Assembly (NCBI RefSeq): GCF_015710975.1
Contig: NZ_CP049783.1
Location: forward strand, 5,342,001 to 5,406,000
DNA length: 64,000 nt
Reading direction: 5' to 3'
Origin: Paenibacillus polymyxa
Lineage (GTDB): Bacteria > Bacillota > Bacilli > Paenibacillales > Paenibacillaceae
In this document: positions 8,057 through 16,604 of the stretch, one piece after another
Numbering within the stretch: the first letter of the stretch is position 1
Layout: each line of letters starts with the position of its first letter
The notes under the pieces: model-generated
The model's input: the letters and a program-made list of their open reading frames with translations, nothing else
Databases searched by the model: none
Told to the model about the DNA's origin: nothing
Translations under genes and position numbers: made by a program

Positions 8057-10741
8057 TCAAGGAATTAATTTTGTTTCTTTCGCTCGCTCTGCCATTTTCT
8101 TCGTATGCTTGCTGAGCGGCTTCTTAAGTACTAATCCAAACAGGAAGCAAATTCCGATAAACACAAACAGCATCACTACATCTCGTGTTACCGTTGAAGG
8201 CAACATTCCTCCTACCGTTTCCCGTAGTAGACTAACCGCATAGGTGAACGGTACGAACGGATTCAGGGTCTGAAAGAAAGCTGTACTCGTCGCAATAGGA
8301 AATGTGCCCCCTGAACTGGAGAATTGGAGCACCAGCAGGATGACTGCCAGACCCTTCCCGATATTGCCGAACACCGAAACCAAAGTATAGGTCATGGCCG
8401 TAAACACTAGACTGATCAGCATAGAGGAGAGTACAAATGCTACTTTGGCATCCACATATGTTCCCAACAGGAACAAATCACCGAGAGATACGCTCAGCGC
8501 CTGAAAAATACCAATTGTAGAAAACGTCATGAGCCGTCCAAAATACACCTGGTAGCTTTTATATTGACCTTCCGGGTCATCCACATCTACCCTGAACATG
8601 GAGACCAGCAGCATCGCACCTACCCAAATCGATAATGTAGTGTAAAAAGGTGACATCGCAGAACCATAGTTAGGAATCGGGTATATCCGCTCCTGCTTCA
8701 GTGATACCGGACTACCGAGGAAATCACTTTCCTTTTTTACATCTCCCTTAAGCAACGCAATAGCTCTTCCGAGGGCATTTTCGCCCTTAAGCTTACGGAT
8801 CGTGTCTGCTGCCTGACGTATGGAATCCTCGGCAGCAGGAAGATCGGTTCTGACAAAATTGGCTACCTGGTGTACCGCTTTTTCAGCTTCAGGAAATTTG
8901 TTTTCAATCAAATCCGCCATTTTAACAAACTGTTGTTCCGCTTTCGGCAAATCATTACGTACAAAGTCTGCCGCCTGATGAATTTTACTTTTAACCGTTG
9001 GCAAATCGTGCTTCACGAAGTCTGCTGCTTTGTTCACAGCATTCGTAAACTCGTCCATACGTCCCTGAATCGTCGTAGCGGCTTCATGCAGCTTTTGGCG
9101 ATATTGTGGCAAGTCCTGCTGGATACGTGTTAGCTCTTGCTGGCCGAATTCAGCTGCGGCCTGTGCATCATTTAATAGCTTATCAATATTCGGGAGCTGC
9201 TCTTGAGCTGTGGTCAACACATTGGCAGAATTGCGGGCAACAGATTTGATTTGATCCAGCGCCTTTTGAATGGCAGGAGCATATTCCGTATCATAATTGT
9301 CCAAAATGCTGTCAATTCCGCTACTGATTTCTCCTGCAAGGCGGTCAGCATCATCCAGCAGATTTTGGGCAGGCTTCTCACCACGCTGAATAGCATCCCC
9401 AATGCTAGTGACCGTGCTATTCAATCGGCGGAAGCGATCCTCTACCCCGTTTACCCGGGAAATAAGTGAATTCAGTGCCTGGCTAGGCAAATATCCGTTC
9501 ACACGGTTCAGCAGTTGAGAAATATGGTCCAGCACACCTACGGCAGTCGTGAGCCTACCGCTAATCCGATTCGCCGCAGCTTGTGCTGCTTTAGGATCAA
9601 AATCCACACCACGAATGATGCCTGTAATCTGTGAAACTTCATTCGCAATTTGTTGAACCAGCTGTAAATCTTCTTTAACTATGGTTCCGATCGAATCAAG
9701 CGCACCTTCGTTTTTATCCAGAAAGTCAAGTATACCAGTTGTAAAATCCTTGCCTGTATCGGCTATTTTCTGTACTTCCGGCAGTGCTGTCCGGGCAGCA
9801 TTAATGACCTTTAGGGCCGTTTGCGTGTCCTCCAAGGCGGTAGCGAGTGCACTTTCTACCTTATTGAAATTCTGATCCAGCTCAACAATTCGGTCACCGG
9901 CTTTTTGAATATCGGGCAGTTTTTTTTGTATATCCAAAATAACTGCGGCCACCTTGTCCAGCTCAGGCAGGTTTTTGTCAATTTTAAGCACTAGGTCGCC
10001 AGCTCGGTTGATTTCAGGAATTTTTTCCTTCAATGCAATGATCTTTTGGCCCTGAGCCTTAATTTTCGGTAAATTCTGCTCCAGCTCCAATGCCTGCTTA
10101 CCCAACCGATCGATATCAGGCAACCGATTATTCAGCTCCAACACCCGATTCTCAATGTTGCGAATCGTCGGCAACTCCTCTTCCAGCTTTACTCCGGCTT
10201 CCTTTAATTTCGTCAAAACCGCCTGGCTGGCCGTTTCAATAAAGTTTTGGCTAATTTGGTTTGTCAGAGAGGTTGCCCCTGAAGAAGTAATTTTCGGAGC
10301 GACCGCGTTGATTTTTTCATTCACAGCATAATCGATCTCCGGCTTCTGCGGATTTTCTGTAAGCACACTCGTAATTTTCTCTGAAAAATCTTTTGGGATC
10401 AGCAGGCTGGCATAATAATCACCGTTCAGTACCCCTTTTCGCGCTTCCGCTTCATTGACAAAAGTCCAACCCAGCTTCTTGTTATTTTCAAGGCTATGTA
10501 TAACCTCGTCGCCGATATTAATCTTTTTACCATTTACCTCAGCACCCTGATCTTGGCTGGTTACTGCAATTTTAATACCTGATGTATTCGCATATGGGTC
10601 CCACATTGCTTTCAAATTCACCCATGCGTAGACGGAAGGCAAAAGAATGATGCCAATGACTAATAAAGTCCCGGTCGATACTTTGAATACATTTTTCCAG
10701 TCTGTTAAGTAGATTTGCCATATCTTCCGCAACCTCACCAC
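8057..10741 (-). CDS. YhgE/Pip-family membrane protein with long repeat stalk
   Basis: 894 residues. One N-terminal membrane helix (about 24-40, ending PSVYAWVNLKAMWDPY, the YhgE/Pip signature) is followed by an extracellular region and, from about 690, five or six C-terminal helices of ABC-2-like type. Relatives include phage-infection protein Pip and the type VII secretion factor EsaA. Residues about 190-300 and 560-660 are long helical stalks with a 21-22 residue period (LPDIDRLG, LPKIKAQG, IPEINRAG, LPELDKVA, LPDIQKAG; then AADFVKHDLP, AADFVRNDLP, VANFVRTDLP). The start is uncertain: the ORF begins at a GTG, but spacing from GAGGAG would also fit a TTG nine bases inside. It may be an envelope anchor or export factor, or a phage receptor. 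Confidence 0.88.
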   Translation of the reverse strand: MVRLRKIWQIYLTDWKNVFKVSTGTLLVIGIILLPSVYAWVNLKAMWDPYANTSGIKIAVTSQDQGAEVNGKKINIGDEVIHSLENNKKLGWTFVNEAEARKGVLNGDYYASLLIPKDFSEKITSVLTENPQKPEIDYAVNEKINAVAPKITSSGATSLTNQISQNFIETASQAVLTKLKEAGVKLEEELPTIRNIENRVLELNNRLPDIDRLGKQALELEQNLPKIKAQGQKIIALKEKIPEINRAGDLVLKIDKNLPELDKVAAVILDIQKKLPDIQKAGDRIVELDQNFNKVESALATALEDTQTALKVINAARTALPEVQKIADTGKDFTTGILDFLDKNEGALDSIGTIVKEDLQLVQQIANEVSQITGIIRGVDFDPKAAQAAANRISGRLTTAVGVLDHISQLLNRVNGYLPSQALNSLISRVNGVEDRFRRLNSTVTSIGDAIQRGEKPAQNLLDDADRLAGEISSGIDSILDNYDTEYAPAIQKALDQIKSVARNSANVLTTAQEQLPNIDKLLNDAQAAAEFGQQELTRIQQDLPQYRQKLHEAATTIQGRMDEFTNAVNKAADFVKHDLPTVKSKIHQAADFVRNDLPKAEQQFVKMADLIENKFPEAEKAVHQVANFVRTDLPAAEDSIRQAADTIRKLKGENALGRAIALLKGDVKKESDFLGSPVSLKQERIYPIPNYGSAMSPFYTTLSIWVGAMLLVSMFRVDVDDPEGQYKSYQVYFGRLMTFSTIGIFQALSVSLGDLFLLGTYVDAKVAFVLSSMLISLVFTAMTYTLVSVFGNIGKGLAVILLVLQFSSSGGTFPIATSTAFFQTLNPFVPFTYAVSLLRETVGGMLPSTVTRDVVMLFVFIGICFLFGLVLKKPLSKHTKKMAERAKETKLIP

Positions 10742-10904
10742 TCCTCATATGTACATTAACCTATCGTCCAGTGTTGTATGCACACGTATTGTAAACGATT
10801 TGAGCGGCTGAAGCGAATGTAATAAACGAACTCCATTTGCAGGCATAGCCTCCATCAAATAAAAAGCACCCTATTTATTGATTTGGGGACTCCCCCCCCC
10901 ATTT

Positions 10905-11095
10905 GTGAGACAGGGATCAAAACATTGGTTCTTCGCCATTTCGATACCACCTCATTCATGTTTGTAGCTGTGCCTTATTCTTTATTCCCAGTTGCTCCAT
11001 AACCTCTCTTATCGAAACTCTTGCCAATCTCATTTCAATAGCTTTCATCTTTATTTCTAAGGATAACTCACTCTCGTTGCTAACGTAAAAACACC
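10905..11095 (-). pseudogene. IS3-family transposase OrfA fragment (decayed)
   Basis: The minus strand encodes ...SLEIKMKAIEMRLARVS, then IREVMEQLGIKNKAQLQT, a stop, and MRWYRNGE in the same frame. This matches the helix-turn-helix part of IS3-type OrfA, where the stop stands at the normally conserved Trp of TWMRWYRNGE. No OrfB follows and no terminal repeat was recognised. Homology is recalled from the motif, not searched. Confidence 0.75.
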
Positions 11096-11180
11096 TCCAA
11101 GGTTATCTTCATATCTTACGACATGGCTTGATTCTCTTGAAGGTGTTTTGATTCGTCTCACGTTATGAGGGCAGTTCCTC

Positions 11181-11348
11181 TTAAGCTGAAGGCAGTACTT
11201 TCTTTAGTTTGCGTCTTAGTTTATATTTTGCCAGCAACATATAAAGAGACGGTACCACAAATAAAGTCAGAAGTGTAGAAAACAGCAAACTGCCAGTTAC
11301 CGCGATTGGAATCATGCAGCCGACCACGTTGATCGGTTGCCTTTTAAG
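11181..11348 (-). pseudogene. C-terminal stub of an RND (AcrB/SwrC-type) efflux pump
   Basis: About 55 codons read ...MIPIAVTGSLLFST, then LLTLFVVPSLYMLL and a basic tail ending KKVLPSA at the stop 11181-11183. SLLFSTLLTLFVVPSLY is the last transmembrane helix of RND pumps, which are normally over 1000 residues. No start signal or upstream pump sequence is present. It is therefore a deletion remnant lying next to the IS3 OrfA fragment. Confidence 0.75.
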
Positions 11349-11393
11349 TTTTATTGAGTTATCGTCTCCCGTTAGCTTAATAATGCATTGCTA

Positions 11394-11561
11394 TCAATTT
11401 GATACAATATGCTGATCATTTTGATGCGCATCTTCATTAAAGTAATGTTCAAACTGTTTTTCCATTTTATCGGCTACCAAGTTTGTGTAGCGTGAATGCA
11501 CAATTGCTGTAATGACAAAATAAAGGGAAACTATTGTTAGAAAAAAATAAAGTATATTCAT
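11394..11561 (-). CDS. Small single-pass membrane protein, paralogue of the 15.8-kb one
   Basis: 55 residues from the ATG at 11561, which follows GGAGAGGG; a longer in-frame start at 11612 lacks such a site. One N-terminal membrane helix (NILYFFLTIVSLYFVITAIV) leads into a charged tail (LVADKMEKQFEHYFNEDAHQ). It shares the pattern YF-I-AIV-S...LV--M...HF/YFN with the 62-residue protein at 15743-15931, so the two are probably paralogues. Function is unknown. It follows the sugar acetyltransferase gene on the same strand. Confidence 0.65.
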   Translation of the reverse strand: MNILYFFLTIVSLYFVITAIVHSRYTNLVADKMEKQFEHYFNEDAHQNDQHIVSN

Positions 11562-11665
11562 AGAAAAAACCCTCTCCAGAAGATAGATGGATCGAAGATT
11601 GTATGGTTCCATTTGACTTTATGTGAGCTGCATTTTTATTTTATAAAACTATTGGTCACTTTTTC

Positions 11666-12295
11666 TTACCATTCAACCTGATCAAAACGCATGTCTTTAT
11701 AGTAGAACTCCCTATCATGATCCGTAATCTCACGAAGAACTCTGCATGGATTTCCAACAGCTATTACATTCGCCGGGATATCCTTGGTTACCACACTACC
11801 AGCACCAATTACACTCCCTTTGCCAATCGTGACTCCTGGAACAATAATCGCTCCGCTCCCGATCCATGCCCCATCCTCAATGACCACTGGTAATGCAAAC
11901 ATCCCGCCTTCTTTGCGCTTTTCTGGATGTACAGGATGATTCGTTACAGCAATCGTTACATTCGGGCCAAACATGACATCATTACCAATCGTAACTTTAT
12001 AGTCGTCAACCACGGTTAGATTGAAATTGATATATACATTATTTCCTACGGTCGTATTTGAACCATAAGACATGCGAATTGGCGGCTCCATCCATACATT
12101 TTCTCCAATGCTTGCAAAGAGTTGTTTCATTAACGTTTTGCGCATTTCAACATCATCCGGATGCAAATTATTAATTTCATAGCATATTGCCTTACCACGC
12201 TGGCGTGCTTTCGCCAACTCTGCAGCCTCTTTCGGATAATTAGCATCGTGATCTGTAAATAATTGTTTGCTAGCCATTCGTTCTTGGATATTCAT
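11666..12295 (-). CDS. Sugar O-acetyltransferase (Maa/LacA/NodL family)
   Basis: 209 residues. An N-terminal maltose-acetyltransferase helical segment (about 5-60) precedes a left-handed beta-helix of hexapeptide repeats, with landmarks NVYINFNLTVVDDYKVTIGNDVMFGPNV, the catalytic His region TNHPVHP and IGSGAIIVPGVTIGKGSVIGAGSVVTKDIP. It transfers acetyl from acetyl-CoA to a sugar hydroxyl, probably as a trimer. The ATG at 12295 follows GGGAG; the frame extends 16 codons further with no better site. It lies downstream of the MATE pump gene on the same strand. Confidence 0.92.
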   Translation of the reverse strand: MNIQERMASKQLFTDHDANYPKEAAELAKARQRGKAICYEINNLHPDDVEMRKTLMKQLFASIGENVWMEPPIRMSYGSNTTVGNNVYINFNLTVVDDYKVTIGNDVMFGPNVTIAVTNHPVHPEKRKEGGMFALPVVIEDGAWIGSGAIIVPGVTIGKGSVIGAGSVVTKDIPANVIAVGNPCRVLREITDHDREFYYKDMRFDQVEW

Positions 12296-12364
12296 GCAAC
12301 ATTCTCCCTTATAAATGCTTGTATTTATTAGAGTAAATTGCATAACCCTTAGTTATGATCAGGT

Positions 12365-13741
12365 TTATGCAAAGTTTCTAGTTATGTTGTTAAGCCACTT
12401 AAACTGTCGATATCGAATAAAAGCAATGGGTAATTTAATCATCTCGTCTAAGCTGATGACGATATACAAAAAGATAGGCGGCACTTGCCAAACAAAAGCA
12501 CATAGGTAACTAAGCGGCAGAATAATAAGCCACATGACAACAGTGTCGCACCAAAATCCAAATTTGGAATCCCCACCAGCCGTAAATATACCCGCTATAG
12601 TTGTGGAGTTTAACGATTTGGCCATACAATAATACGCACTAATGTAAAGCATTCCATCTAGGTAACTTTGAGCAATTGAATTCAAATTGACGATGGAGTA
12701 TACCAATGGTTTAATGAACAGAATCGTGCAGCCTGCAATAACTCCAAATATCAAAGCATAAAAACACATTTTGTTGCCCGCATGCTTTGCCTTCTCGATG
12801 TCACCCTGTCCCAAATACTTTCCAACAAGTACAGAGCCTCCAGTAGCTATGCCTCCACAGAGAACAACTGCTAGGTTTTTAACTACAGACGCTATCGAGT
12901 TAGCTGCTACCATATCGGAGTTCACATGGCCAATAATTGCAGCCGTAGCGGTAAGAGCTCCTCCCCATACAATATAATTCCCCTGTACAGGCAGAGTATA
13001 TTTTAAGAAATCTTTTAATAAATTTCGTTGAATGCCATCACGTACAGGCAAACGAAAACGAATGCCCCCCTTGGTTACGGAGTGAATCATACAACATACT
13101 AGTTCAATAATCCGTGCTAAAACCGTGGCAAGAGCTACTGCGGAAATGGCCAGTTCGGGTCTTGATGGGAATAAAATAAAAATGCAAAAGGCATTGAACA
13201 AAATGTTTAAGATCAAACATAAGGAGCTAATCCACGCACTGAGTTTTGCATTTTCCATACTTCTAATCACACTGAGATACATCTGCGATATTCCCATCAC
13301 GAGATAAGAAAAGGAATTCATTTGTAAAAACTTAGAGCCATATTGAATCAGTTCAGTATCATTGGTGAATAAATACATAAGTGCCTCTGGAAGAAAGAAG
13401 GAAGTCAAAAAAAACAAAATGGAGATACAAAAGGAGAACATGCAAGCAATACTAAGAATGCGCTGTATGGTTGGTAAATCCTCCCTTCCCCAGTATTGCG
13501 CAGTCAGGATACTTGCCCCCGCTGACATCCCCATGTAAAACAATGTTAATGCAAAAGTAATTTGCCCTGCGAGTGATACGGCTGACATTGCAGATTGACT
13601 AATCATACCCAGCATAAATACACCAACGGATATCACGGTTGCTGATATTAAATTTTGTAATGCAATGGGAATGACGAGCATCATTAACTCTCGATTAAAA
13701 TCACGATTGCTAGATCCTCTAAATTGTATACGGTTTCTCAC
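12365..13741 (-). CDS. MATE-family efflux transporter
   Basis: 458 residues with about twelve membrane helices in two similar halves. The N-terminal half contains PIALQNLISATVISVGVFMLG and the second half GNYIVWGGALTATAAIIGHV, both in MATE positions. Such pumps export cationic drugs or metabolites using Na+ or H+. It starts at a GTG (13741) after AGAGGACAGGG. The divergent AraC-type regulator 120 bases away is the probable controller. The gene sits inside the segment bracketed by IS3 fragments. Confidence 0.9.
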   Translation of the reverse strand: MRNRIQFRGSSNRDFNRELMMLVIPIALQNLISATVISVGVFMLGMISQSAMSAVSLAGQITFALTLFYMGMSAGASILTAQYWGREDLPTIQRILSIACMFSFCISILFFLTSFFLPEALMYLFTNDTELIQYGSKFLQMNSFSYLVMGISQMYLSVIRSMENAKLSAWISSLCLILNILFNAFCIFILFPSRPELAISAVALATVLARIIELVCCMIHSVTKGGIRFRLPVRDGIQRNLLKDFLKYTLPVQGNYIVWGGALTATAAIIGHVNSDMVAANSIASVVKNLAVVLCGGIATGGSVLVGKYLGQGDIEKAKHAGNKMCFYALIFGVIAGCTILFIKPLVYSIVNLNSIAQSYLDGMLYISAYYCMAKSLNSTTIAGIFTAGGDSKFGFWCDTVVMWLIILPLSYLCAFVWQVPPIFLYIVISLDEMIKLPIAFIRYRQFKWLNNITRNFA

Positions 13742-13861
13742 CTATACCCTGTCCTCTCGTTGATTTCCACAATATAAGAATAGGATAGTATCATTGTTAT
13801 TTCCATTAAAATTGGCTATAATTTTATAAAAATCGTATATATTCAAAGGATGATTTTGTTG

Positions 13862-14752
13862 ATGACAAATTTAGAGGTGTTTTCTGATTTATCAGAACGT
13901 TTAAATTATAATATTCCTGATTTACCACTTTACGTAAGAAAGGGAAGCCTTCATCAATTTAACAATCATACAGCAGTAGCGCATTGGCATGTGGACGTGG
14001 AGTTTATCTACGTATTAAAAGGAGCGATGGATTTCTCTGTTAATGGAACTATCACTCGATTGCAGCAGGGAGATGGACTTTTTGTGAATAGCCAACGCTT
14101 GCATTTCGGTTATTCTCTTGCAGACCACAACGATTGTTTATTCCTTGTCATCGTCATTCATCCGTCTATCCTTGGTGTAAAGCCTTCATTTGTTCAAACA
14201 TACTGGGGGGATAAGTTTAGTTTAATGATGGATGATTTTGTCGTGCTTACAAATCAGATTGATTGGCAGCAAAGAATATTACTTTCCATTCAAGAAATCT
14301 ATCAGGAAATGCACAAGGACCATACTCCTCCCAATCCGCTTCGTCTGGCATCACAAGCTTTATCTTTGTGTGCTACTATAGGGGATCATTTGCAACCCAT
14401 TTCTGGGCAATCTGGAGTATTGACACATGTTCAGGAAATGACTCGTTTCATTCATCAAAACTATGATCAAAAAATAACTCTTGAGGAGATCGCATCTGCA
14501 GGAGCTGTTTGCAGAAGCCGTTGCTGTACATTATTTAACAAATATGTGGGCCAGACGCCCAACAACTATGTCACTCAATATCGCCTTCAAAAAAGTTGCG
14601 AAATGTTAAAAGAAACACGAAGATCCATTAGTGAAATCGCACTTGCCTGCGGTTTTCAAAGTGCTAGCTATTTTTCGTCCATTTTCCATAAACAGATGGG
14701 TGTAGTTCCGCAAAATTATCGAAAACAAGTTTCGAATAACGATTCAACTTGA
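13862..14752 (+). CDS. AraC-family transcriptional regulator with cupin sensor domain
   Basis: 296 residues from the ATG at 13862; the ORF's first ATG (13850) abuts the AAAGGAT ribosome binding site, so the later codon is preferred. The N-terminal cupin (AHWHVDVEFIYVLKGAMDFSVNG) probably binds a small ligand. Two helix-turn-helices occupy about 195-295, with the family signature GFQSASYFSSIFHKQMGVVPQNYRK. Divergent from the MATE pump gene, it probably activates it. The second HTH is typical, but the first (EEIASAGAVCRSRCCTLFNKYVG) has unusual cysteines. Confidence 0.92.
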   Translation: MTNLEVFSDLSERLNYNIPDLPLYVRKGSLHQFNNHTAVAHWHVDVEFIYVLKGAMDFSVNGTITRLQQGDGLFVNSQRLHFGYSLADHNDCLFLVIVIHPSILGVKPSFVQTYWGDKFSLMMDDFVVLTNQIDWQQRILLSIQEIYQEMHKDHTPPNPLRLASQALSLCATIGDHLQPISGQSGVLTHVQEMTRFIHQNYDQKITLEEIASAGAVCRSRCCTLFNKYVGQTPNNYVTQYRLQKSCEMLKETRRSISEIALACGFQSASYFSSIFHKQMGVVPQNYRKQVSNNDST

Positions 14753-14881
14753 ATGGAAGTAATACAAGCTATTTTGGAATAATATGGATTACAACAGTCT
14801 TTCAACTCAAATATTATTTTGTCAAAAGCGTAATATAGAAATTCAAACAATAAGGAGTACGGGCACTGCAACTCAAATGAT

Positions 14882-14918
14882 AAAGAGCGGGGCAATCACA
14901 CCATTGCCCCGCTCTTTT
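14882..14918. terminator. Bidirectional intrinsic terminator
   Basis: Perfect arms AAAGAGCGGGGCAAT (14882-14896) and ATTGCCCCGCTCTTT (14903-14917) with a six-base loop lie between the convergent AraC and HAD genes. Confidence 0.9.
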
Positions 14919-14949
14919 ACAGAATACAATACCATTTGACAGACAAGGG

Positions 14950-15750
14950 TCACTGCAAATCCAGTATTTTTTGAATCGTGAGAAGAACACCATTTTCTTC
15001 GTTTGACTTAGTAATGAAGTTTGCTGCCTTTTTAGTATTTTCACAAGCATTACTCACTGCAAAGCTGTATTTCGCGATTGCCATGAGTTCCACATCATTC
15101 TCGCCGTCACCAAATGACATTGTTTCCTCAAATGTGACGCCCAACATTTCTTGCAGTTTCTTTACTGTCTCACCTTTATGCGTATGCAATGCCGTGATAT
15201 CCAGCCATCTAGCTTCAGAATCAACAATATAAATTTGTCCACCCAACGTATTCTCAACATGTGCTCTTAATGCTGTACTTCGCCCCTCCGTGTCGAAGAC
15301 CGTGATTTTGATAAAACGGCTATCTATGTTTGCAAAAGAGTCTGTTTTTAATACACGTTCATAGGAGCCTTTAACAACTTTATACATATCTTCTGAAATG
15401 GAAGAATGAACGTACGCAGCATCACTTGCACATACAATAAGCGTCATATTGTTGTCGAAGTCTTGAATTTGATCAATCGCCTGTAGAGCTAGATCCCGAT
15501 CAATACTAAACTCTTTAACCACTTGGCCATCTTTTTTAATTCGAGCAGCACTGTCACCCAGTATCCAAACTCCCTTGCCATGTTCGTCAAACAATTTTTC
15601 AACACGTTCACATTGTTTACCTGTACATGCGACAAATGTGACTCCTTTTTGCTGCATCTCTGCATAAACTTTTTTGAAAAGTTCGACATCGTACTGACTT
15701 TTATTGTTCAGAAATGTTCCGTCTAGATCCGTGACTACAAGTTTAATCAT
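14950..15750 (-). CDS. Cof-type HAD-IIB phosphatase
   Basis: 266 residues. HAD motif I is DLDGT (8-12, nucleophile Asp8), motif III includes the ITALHTHKG lysine and motif IV is GDGEND (214-219), binding Mg2+. The C2B-type cap between motifs II and III marks the Cof subfamily, which dephosphorylates sugar phosphates or cofactors. The ATG at 15750 follows CTGGAGGG and overlaps the end of a small membrane protein gene by eight bases, so the two are translationally coupled. Substrate unknown. Confidence 0.92.
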   Translation of the reverse strand: MIKLVVTDLDGTFLNNKSQYDVELFKKVYAEMQQKGVTFVACTGKQCERVEKLFDEHGKGVWILGDSAARIKKDGQVVKEFSIDRDLALQAIDQIQDFDNNMTLIVCASDAAYVHSSISEDMYKVVKGSYERVLKTDSFANIDSRFIKITVFDTEGRSTALRAHVENTLGGQIYIVDSEARWLDITALHTHKGETVKKLQEMLGVTFEETMSFGDGENDVELMAIAKYSFAVSNACENTKKAANFITKSNEENGVLLTIQKILDLQ

Positions 15751-15931
15751 ACTTATGCCCTCCAGTTTTTTGCTTATCTTTTTTGTCCTTTTGATTGAAA
15801 TGATCTACATGTTTCACTTGCATGTTTTCCACAAGAATTTGAATTTTTTGCGAATATACAATTGCGCTGATGATAAAATACGAATCTGTCAAAATGCATG
15901 TGGTCAATATAATTCCCACTAATATTCCCAT
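15743..15931 (-). CDS. Small single-pass membrane protein coupled to the HAD gene
   Basis: 62 residues. One membrane helix (MGILVGIILTTCILTDSYFIISAIVY) is followed by a lysine-rich tail (KDKKDKQKTGGHKYD). It resembles the 55-residue protein at 11394-11561 around YFIISAIVYSQ...LVENMQ...HFNQ. The ATG at 15931 follows AGGAAG with nine bases spacing. Its stop overlaps the HAD phosphatase start, implying coupled expression. No family recognised. Confidence 0.65.
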   Translation of the reverse strand: MGILVGIILTTCILTDSYFIISAIVYSQKIQILVENMQVKHVDHFNQKDKKDKQKTGGHKYD

Positions 15932-16093
15932 GAGTATTCGCTTCCTGTGAAGTTCATAAAGGTCTTTTTTCAGATACTTTATAATGAATATTTAAAAAGT
16001 ATCTAAAAAAATTCAAAACGAGTTGGTAACATGCTTATCTATGATCTCTCGCTACAAAACAAGATTAAAATATGTAACTGGTTTCATGTCAAT

Positions 16094-16440
16094 AAATTAT
16101 TTTCAGTACATCAGACTTTAGCGTGGAATGAAACGATTCGATAGGGGCATGATCAGTGGGTGTTCCTTTACGGGACATGCTCATGGTTATGCCTTTCCCT
16201 TTACTGCAGCTTGATAAGCCTGTGACGTATATACGCTTCCCTGAACGCTATGGAGCAGCATGCTTGTCTATTTTAGAAGTTGATTCAGCGTACCCACAAC
16301 CAAGGACGTATCTTGCTTGTCCGCTATACTGTAAGCCACAATCTCCCCGTTGTACAGGTCTAGAATGCTAGAGAAGTACAATATCTTTCCGCCAAACGGT
16401 AAATTTTTCCCACAACAGTAGTCGTGCCTTTTTTAAGAAT
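16094..16440 (-). pseudogene. IS3-family transposase OrfB fragment (decayed)
   Basis: On the minus strand the frame reads LPFGGKILYFSS, ILDLYNGEIVAYSIADKQDTS and a stop, then LLHSVQGSVYTSQAYQAA. After a frameshift it gives GITMSMSRKGTPTDHAPIESF and HSTLKS. These are the DDE-integrase core blocks of IS3-type OrfB: DQG has become VQG (a catalytic Asp lost), while the catalytic Glu block IESFHS remains. At least one stop and one frameshift make it dead. No flanking terminal repeats were recognised; 15932-16093 shows nothing else. Confidence 0.8.
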
Positions 16441-16548
16441 GTATATTCGTTTTTCTATATTTTCACGGTATATCCATTCAGGTTAATCCCAAAAAGAGAC
16501 ATACACATAATCCTTAGACGTGGCATAAAAGTAAAGATTTGCTTAACC

Positions 16549-16593
16549 CAAAAGAGCCCCTCAAGGCCTAAACGATAGGCTCAAGGAGCTTCT
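16549..16593 (-). terminator. Intrinsic terminator of the DUF2062 gene
   Basis: On the minus strand an imperfect stem AGCTCCTTGAGCCT / AGGCCTTGAGGGGCT with a seven-base loop is followed by CTTTT. It lies just past the gene's stop codon. Confidence 0.65.
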
Positions 16594-16604
16594 GATGTAC
16601 AACA

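Noticed and set aside
10891..10900. Run of nine C
   Set aside because: An intergenic homopolymer beside the OrfA fragment. It has no coding or regulatory context that I can support, though its length may be unreliable.
16156..16371. 71-codon plus-strand frame in the OrfB relic
   Set aside because: The minus strand carries clear transposase motifs; the plus-strand frame is their shadow.
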